Shown piece after piece: positions 1 to 7,600 of a stretch of DNA of 64,000 nt (position 1 is the stretch's first letter; every line of letters begins with the position of its first letter). The DNA lies in contig CACZBK010000012.1 in the NCBI GenBank assembly GCA_902779395.1, positions 1 through 64,000 of the forward strand, given 5' to 3'. The position numbers and the translations under genes are program-made. The stretch is from an uncultured Lachnospiraceae bacterium. Lineage in GTDB: Bacteria > Bacillota > Clostridia > Lachnospirales > Lachnospiraceae. The notes under the pieces were generated by a model that saw only the letters and a program-made list of their open reading frames with translations, did not search any database and was not told the DNA's origin.

Positions 1-1
1 G

Positions 2-655
2 GAGCATCTAAACAGCTAATACTATACACAAACCTTCCCGGAGGCGGGACAGAGACGTTTTGACGCAAGGTTCTTCAAAGGGATAAAAGGATATAATAAA
101 CTGCTGCTTTCGGAAGGCTTCTACAGGGCATTTGACCGATATGATTATATGCTCATAGCCCAGCCTGACGCAGTGTTATGGCAGGATGAGGACCGCCTGG
201 ATGAGTTTATCGAAAAGGGGTATGACTATTACGGAGCCCCCTGGGAGCCTGCACGCCGGATATGGGAGTGGACGGTTGTTAAAAAGAAAGGTTTTCCCGG
301 TTTTAAGATCCGCTGCTGTAAGGGCAGAAACGACGGCATCATCATGGGCAACGGAGGTTTTTCGTTAAGGCATATAGAGCATTGCCGCCGGCTGATAAAC
401 AGGCATGGCTGGCGCAGGATATACTGGTTCATAAACCGGAATGAGGATATTTTCTTCGGAGTGTTCGGCAGGGACAGCGGTACCGGGTTTAAGCCTGCGG
501 ATCTGCTGACCGGCAGGGAATTTGCCGCGGAGTATCATCTCAGGGAAAGGGCAGAAAGCGGAGAGATACCTTATGCGGTGCATGGGTGGAACAAAGATTT
601 TGCCGATTATAAGGATATGCAGGCTTTTCTTAACGGATACGGGATCAGTATCTGA
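2..655 (+). pseudogene. DUF5672-family protein, interrupted near the 5' end
   Basis: The frame open from position 20 to 655 reads like the C-terminal two thirds of a DUF5672 protein, a family often found in glycan loci (function unproven). Visible family-like blocks are RFDARFF, KGYNKLLLS, the YDYYGAPW block, GNGGFSLR, NEDIFFG and a late HGW. The family-like text begins well before the first ATG (149), and no ATG, GTG or TTG lies between the in-frame TAA at 17-19 and that ATG. Reading through the TAA keeps plausible family sequence (EHLNS, stop, YYTQTFPEAG). I therefore read this as a gene broken by a nonsense change, with its start lying upstream of the window. A short product from ATG 149 (168 residues) would lack part of the conserved core. 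A sequencing error at 17-19 is the alternative. A small ACGG/CCGT hairpin follows the stop (about 661-674). Confidence 0.55.
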
Positions 656-735
656 CTTGACGGTTTCAGCCGTTTATTTGGATTTAATGGGGTGTTTTCG
701 GCTTTAATGAGATCATGCAGCCGCCGTTTGAATAC

Positions 736-764
736 TTTACATTTTGACCTTCCCGTGATAAAAT
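736..764 (+). promoter_or_regulatory. Sigma-A-type promoter for the gene at 838
   Basis: TTTACA (736-741), 17 nt spacer, TAAAAT (759-764), with an extended TG two bases before the -10. It gives a leader of about 65 nt carrying GGAGG at 821-825. The rest of the 183-nt gap after 655 holds nothing else I can identify. Confidence 0.6.
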
Positions 765-837
765 AAATCGTATGATTTTTGTCAGGCAGTGATGCATCCG
801 CTTATTAATTTTCTTCATATGGAGGCGTAAAACGGGG

Positions 838-1530
838 ATGACCGAGGAAGAACTCCAAAACTATATTCTTGAGGTTCTGAAAGGAAATGAGGACTATTAT
901 AAATATATCAGCGATTTTGCTGATAAGTATGGTTTTGACCCTGCTACCATGGAAGAACCCCTGTCCCAGTCGATCGGTTATGTAGAAGAAGCACAGCGTA
1001 TGTGCAAGGAGCATGTTCTGGCTCTGAGAGGAGAAGGATCTTCCCAGAATGCAAGTATGCTGAACTTTATGTCTCTTGGCGATAAGTTGTCTGGTCTGGC
1101 TAAGAATCTTTCATCTGTACGGGGCAGGCAGAAGTCTGTCATACAGTCTGCGGAAGGTAATCTCAGGGAAGATGTTCAAAAACTTCTGGAAGATCTGTTT
1201 GAGATAAAGTGGTTTCCCGATTATGTGGGTACCACTACATTGGCAGGTCTTAATAAATTAAAGATAAAACATCCTTTCCTTAAAAAGGGTGCCCATACGA
1301 AGAACATAAGCATATATATGCTTCAGGTTGAAGAATTTGACAAGATGATAGAGGTACTTGCGGAGTACTATTTCAATAAGGATCAGGGCTATGACGAAAA
1401 AGCGGTAAAGGCTATAGGAGTTACTGTCGAGAATATCCGTAAATCCGTAATCACGGGGGAGGATATATTAATGGCTAAGGCTGCTTTCAATAAATACGAA
1501 GGAGTATATAACTCCATTCTCGGGAGTTGA
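838..1530 (+). CDS. Hypothetical helical protein, 230 aa
   Basis: I do not recognise this protein. It has no signal peptide and no membrane segment, is predicted to be mostly helical and soluble, and carries no catalytic motif that I can identify. The middle part (about residues 70-125) is polar and helix-prone, followed by a lysine-rich stretch (KLKIKHPFLKKG). GGAGG lies 12 nt before ATG 838, and GGGG directly precedes the start. It has its own promoter (736-764) and a strong terminator (1558-1600), so it is transcribed separately from the giant gene that follows in the same direction. The adjacency suggests, but does not show, a functional link such as chaperone, immunity or regulatory partner. 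Confidence 0.75.
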   Translation: MTEEELQNYILEVLKGNEDYYKYISDFADKYGFDPATMEEPLSQSIGYVEEAQRMCKEHVLALRGEGSSQNASMLNFMSLGDKLSGLAKNLSSVRGRQKSVIQSAEGNLREDVQKLLEDLFEIKWFPDYVGTTTLAGLNKLKIKHPFLKKGAHTKNISIYMLQVEEFDKMIEVLAEYYFNKDQGYDEKAVKAIGVTVENIRKSVITGEDILMAKAAFNKYEGVYNSILGS

Positions 1531-1557
1531 TATAAAGACAGTGAATATGGGATAAAA

Positions 1558-1600
1558 AAGAGCGCAACGTCTGCGGGAAGCGGGCTGTTGCGCTTTTGTT
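1558..1600 (+). terminator. Rho-independent terminator after the 838 gene
   Basis: Perfect inverted repeat AGCGCAAC (1561-1568) / GTTGCGCT (1587-1594), extended by A-T and G-T pairs, followed by TTTGTT. The 18-nt loop is long but the stem is strong. Confidence 0.8.
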
Positions 1601-1624
1601 ACATAAGGGATAGTAAAGTATATT
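1596..1624 (+). promoter_or_regulatory. Promoter for the giant gene at 1653
   Basis: TTGTTA (1596-1601), 17 nt spacer, TATATT (1619-1624). It starts within the tail of the preceding terminator, so the giant gene has its own transcription start about 22 nt before its ATG. GGAGGTG precedes the ATG. Confidence 0.6.
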
Positions 1625-1652
1625 CGGATAACTATACAGCGGAGGTGAAGAT

Positions 1653-4600
1653 ATGCCGCCTTTAAAAAAAGAAAAACCACAAAAAGATATAGAGATGGAC
1701 GACCTTGCGCAGAAGAAAGCGCGGGAGGAAGAGGCTAAAAAGAGAAATGCGCTTCGTAATAAAGTGGGGGCAGAGATAGATTTTGCCAGGGAGCTTTATG
1801 AGCAAAAGTATGTAAAAGAAGCCAGCGCCAAAGCTTTTTCAAAGATCAGCACTCTTTTGGTACGCTATAACCGCATGGCTTCCAAGAGCAGGGAATACTC
1901 CAGTGCTGAAGAGAGTGCATTGCGTGACGAAGCACAGCATTACAAATCAAAAATGGATTATCTCGCTACTCTTCAGCAGAAACTTGCTTCTATAGAGGAC
2001 GAAAGCGTAAGGAAAGAAGAAGAAGCCAAGATCAATAAGAAAATAGAGGATTGCAAAACCGATCATCTGGCTGCAGTAGAACATATCAAGGCAAATATAA
2101 AGGCTCAGAGAGACGATGCTAACCGCAGTATGGACCGGGATGACGGAGCTATACGCGGCGCATTGATGCTCGGAGGAAATACGGCATTTGGCAGGGGATA
2201 CACCTTAACGGAAGGTGATTATCTCGATACCATGAGGGCAGGCGAGTATATAAATGAGGTCGACAGTGAAAAGGGGACTCTTATGGAGCAGATGTCTCTT
2301 CTGGATAATGCTGTCAACACCGGTGGTATCGATCTTGACCGTGGACGGGGGAATGCATGGGTGGCCCAGAAAAATCTGGGTGAGATACTGAGGGAAGTGA
2401 GAAAAGAAGATCTTGAAGCATTAAATTCCGACAGTGGAGAGAAACTGGATCTTGACTTTGATCTTATTGAAAAAAACAGAAAAGATGAGAAGATGGATGA
2501 GCTTCTGGGCGAAAAACAAAAAAAGCTCACGCTTGATGAAGCAGCGCAGGAGCGGGGAGTAAAATGGATACAGGAAGAGGATAAGAGAAGTAAAGCAAGA
2601 AAAAAGATAGAAAACTTCTTATCCCGGAAAACGAAGTACAGAAAAAAAATTGTTATAAAAAGTTATGGTCTGACTCAGGAGGCTAAAGACAGAAAGGCCG
2701 GGATAATAAATCCGTATAATGATCCTCAGAAGCAAAAATATCTGGAAGATCTTAAAAGCAAGGCCAACACGAGTTTTTTTATGCAGTCTATTGTCGGAGG
2801 TATCGGGACCGGAGAGCAAAGGGGCCGCAGAGACCTTAATGTGTCTAATCAGTCAGAGAGACGGGAGCGGGTCCGTGAATCAAGGCTGGAATTTGAGAAG
2901 ATGCTCCAGGAGGCGGCTAAAGCAAAACGTGAAAAGGTTATAAAGGTAAACGAACAGGATTCATTTGACGACGCCATGAAGCGTTTGAAAAATGATGAGG
3001 TCAGTACTGTCAGGGAACTTGAGTCTCTCGGGCTGGATAAAGACGGGCAGAGAGAACTGATAGAGAATGAAGATAATATCGATCGTGTTATCAGAAACTC
3101 TGCTATGAAGAATGGCACGGGAACAGCTTTGCATATGCTGTCAGCATACAGAATGCTGGGAGCAAGCCAGCAGGAGCTTCTTGACTTCCGCCTGGCTCTG
3201 ATCGCATATCTTGTTCCTGTCGGAAAGAGCAGCGTTGCGCAGATAGTTAATGAATCCCATGCAGCCGGCGTGGTCGGAGCAGAGGGGCCCGGTGCTGTCA
3301 CCGAGCAGGATGATCAGGCAAAACTGTTTAAGCTGCTTAAAGTGAATGCTGAAATAGTCAGCAGGATGAATGACGAAGAAGGAAAAAAGGGATTTGGCTG
3401 GATAATCGATAAAAAGAAATATAAGAGCAGCAGGCTGACGGAGGAAGTTGCCAATCCGGATGCGCTGGATACCGAAAAGAAAAAACTGCTGAAAAAGCAG
3501 GAAGACGAATACAGATTTGACCGTCTGTACAGATCGGTTATATCCGATGAGGATTATCTTGATCTGTCGGATGCTTCCGATGAACCGTTATTCGGTGAGA
3601 AGGGTGAGATAAAAGCTTCTGATGTTATCGAGGGGGATGCTGCCCGTGACAGTTACCTTTGTGCTGCCCTGGCAGGGCTTGCAAAGTCGGATCCTGAATA
3701 TATCCGTACAAGGCTTGTGACTGAGAATGAAGATAATAAAGTGCTTGTTACGGTACGGCTTTATGATGAGTTTGGATCACCTCATCTTATAACGGTATCG
3801 AAGAAAAGGCTGAAAGACGGTGCAAAGGGGCCGCTGTGGGTGAGCATGGTCGAAAAGGCTGCTCTCAGCATGCTCGGGCAGAAGGATCAGAAGGCTGTTT
3901 TTGCAGATAAAGCGGCGGCTAAACTTGATGTTAAGGACATAAGTAACGGCAGCGGTGATCTGGCCATGAGGCTTCTGTTCGGGAAGAGCCGTCACAAAGT
4001 GATATCTACCGGATATGACGAAACGGATAAAGGGGAAGCTGAGGAAAAAGGAAAGACGGCGATAGCCGCCATCGTTGCCGCTGTAGAGAATAATATGATC
4101 ATAACGGTATCGACCGGTTCCCTTACCGATGACGGTAAAAGAAGTAAGGTAAATATGGACGCACTGGGTCTTAAAGCCGAAAAAGAATATACGGTTACGG
4201 GTACCGGCGAGGGTAAGGATGGAAAGCGCATCATACATGTAAGGGATACATACGGTATTGCGACAAGTGTAAGAAAAAGCAAAACGATAGCCAAAAGTCC
4301 CGGAAATAAGAATGTGTTATCTCATGCTACCGTAGGATTCAAAAAGGTAAAATACGATGATGGTGTGATCGGCATAGGGGAAGACGATTTCCTTAAGATA
4401 TTTTCAAATGTTGTTATCGCTTCGGCGCCTGATGCTGCCCTTATAAAAAAGGAAGATGAGGGCAGAAAGAGGCTTGAAGAAAAAAATGCCGGAAAGAAGA
4501 AAAAGGAAACTGTGCCCGGAAAAAATATTGCTGCGGGTGATGAGACATATGATCTTGAAGAAGATCAGAAGGAAAACGAGCCCCTTTTCGGAGATGACGG

Positions 4601-7600
4601 AGAGATAAAGCTTTCTGACGTAAGGCAGGGGGATACGGATGACTGTTATCTTCTTGCAGCCCTTATCGGCTTGATAAATACAGATCCCGATTATATCAAG
4701 ACCACTCTGGTAAAGGATAATACTCCCGATGATCCGTCTACCGTTACTGTTCTGCTTTATGATAATTCCGGAATGGCCAACAATATAACCGTATCCAAAA
4801 AGCGTGTTAAAAACGGTGCTAAGGAAGGTGCGCTGTGGGTGCATATGGTTGAAAAAGCAGCTGCAGTTTTAGTGGGTAAGACCATTGCCGAAGGAGCAGG
4901 ATTCAGAGTTGACGAAGCGGGCGGTGAAAAGCGGTCGATAATGGATATCGGAAAAGGCTCGGAGCAGCTTGCCATGGAGCTTTTATTCGGAAAGAAAAAG
5001 CATATAAGTTACAAAACATATGATCCCGTTACGGAGGCGCAGGAGCAGAAAGATAAGAAGAGTAATGCAGATAAAGCTCTTGAAGCCATAAAGGAAGGTC
5101 TGACGCAGAAGAAAGTGATCATAGCTTCCACCTGTAACAGAGGAACGAGTGAAAAATATAATCCGGAAGATGACAGTGTTAAGCTGATCGAAGGCCTTAA
5201 GGCAAAGCATGAGTATACGGTTGTTGGCCTTGGGGCAAACATAGGTGATGATCCTTCAATAATCCTTAAGGATCCCTACGGTCCGGGAACAAGCGTACCT
5301 GTTTACAAAGACGGTGTTGTAACTAAAGGTGAATCAAGCGGAAAGTCATTCTCCATAAAGATAAGTGATTTTCTCAGGTGTTTCTCGGATATAGCCATCG
5401 GTGCACCTGATAAAAGCATCATTTCGCATAAGGAAGAGGAAATACCTGCTGATAAGAAAGACGAAAAACCTGAGGAAAAGGGTCAGGGGACGGATCAGGA
5501 TTTTGACCTTGGTATGACTCCCGTATTTGCTGCTCTTGGTTCGGCACATGAACTGGAGATGATAAAACGGTGGAAAGCAATAGCCAATCCTTTGTGGACA
5601 AGCGCATATGTAGCTTTGGGTAAAAAGACGCTCAAAGAGATAATGGATCCTGTTGATTCTCTTATGGATCTTTTGTCTGATATAATCCCGGTTAAATATG
5701 ATCAGGCAGCTAAGGAAGAACTGGGGAAAAAATGTGAAAAAGTTAAGGATAACTACGCCTCGATAATACTTGCCGGGAAAAAACTGACCGAGAATATAAA
5801 TGATCTGGATTTTGAGAGCAGAAGTGCAACATTAATGTATATTTCACAGCTGATGGAAATGGCATCAGTGCAGCTGACTTCATTTACAAGAGGCAGTCTG
5901 GTATACAGCAGAAAAAAGCAGAAGGGAGAAGAAAATAAGTTAAAACCGCTGGCTTATCTTCTGACTATTGGTGAGGAGTCCTTACGGGAGGATGAAAAAA
6001 AACCAAAGAAAAAACCGGAGAAAAAACCTGAGAAAAAGGATAAAAAAGATCCGGTGGTCGTAAAACAGGAAGTTCAGCAGGGAGGAACCGGAAAGAAAGA
6101 AGATGATATACACCTTGAGAGTGTATCTTTGGAGGCTATGGCCAAGCTTGATGAGATATCGCATATAGGCCGGTGGAATGATCTGAGACTAAAGCTCATT
6201 CAGCTTACGGGCGGCAAGTATAAGAGTACAAAGCTGAATGATGCGCTTACAAATATGGAGGAGCTGGCAGAGCAGCTTCAAAAGCCGTATATTAAACCCC
6301 AAAAGGGTGAGCTGGCTGTATATGGTGCTGGCGGAAGCGGTACTGTTACCCGGCTTTATCAGAGCCTGACTGATGATTCGACAGCTCTGGCTTTAGAATT
6401 GGCAGGGGCAGAGTTTGACGGAAATGACGAAGCTGCGGCACTGACCGCTAAGATCGCTGCGATAGCCAATATGGAGGAAAGATATTTTCAGCGTGGAAGA
6501 AGAGTCCTGATCGGAGAGGGAAACGGAGTCATAAAACCTTTGTGGGCAAGAGCACTTGTAAAAGGAAGGGAGATATTCGAGAAGGAAGAAGAGGAAAGAA
6601 AAAAACAGGAGCAGGAGGAGAAAGCAAAAAAGAAGGAAGAAAAGGAAGAAGAAAAGAAAAACGAACCGCCTGTTGAAAAGGCTCCGGTTCATTTGGACAT
6701 TAATGCCGCTATAAATGAAAAGGATCTTATATCACGCTGGAATGATCTTGCGGATAGGATCAGAAAAGCAGTGGGTGAAAAGAACAGGAGTCACGACACT
6801 GACTTTATCGTCAGTGCGATAGACAGACTGACCAAACTCCTTGCAAGGGAAATTCCTGTCAAAAGGAATCAATCGGCCTTCAGGCAAACTCAACAGTCAA
6901 ATATCAAGGTCACATATAACAGTATCACTGCTGTTGCCAATAGGCTGGCGGGAGAACTGTTTATGGCAGCTTTCGAAGGCAGTGCGGAGGCATCACAGAT
7001 AGCTTCTGTTATATCGGCTCTTGCAATTGAAGAAAGAAGATTTTTTATAATAGGGTATTCTCTTCAGGAAAAGAAAAAAGCAAAGACATGGGCAGAAGTG
7101 CTGCTGAACGGAAAGACCGCTTCAGATAAAAGTGCAGCGAAAAAAGAAAGGCAGCCTGTTGTTAAGGACGATAATGTACCCGAACATGAGCCGCCCAAAG
7201 TAGAACATGAGCCGCCTAAAGTGGAACATGAGCCTGATGCGGGCGGCCCTGATAAAAAAGAGAAAGTTTATGAGCAGTTCATGGAAGAACAGAGACTGCT
7301 TGATGAAGAGGAAGAAAAACGACGCAAAAAAACCGGCTCAGGCAAGCCGGGGCTGTTTGATAATGCTGAAGATCTTGAGATGAATGAGATGATGCGTATT
7401 TTTCAGTGGAATAATCTGAGGGATATGCTTGAAAAACTGACCGCAGGTGGAAACAGGGATGCCCTGCTTTTAACTCTGATCAAAGCCGTTATCGATCTGA
7501 CTGCCCGTTACGGAAAGAATATTCCCGATAATGAGAATGCCTTTAACAAAGATAAGGAGATCATACAGGAGTGTTACAGATTTATATCCCTGACCGGGCC

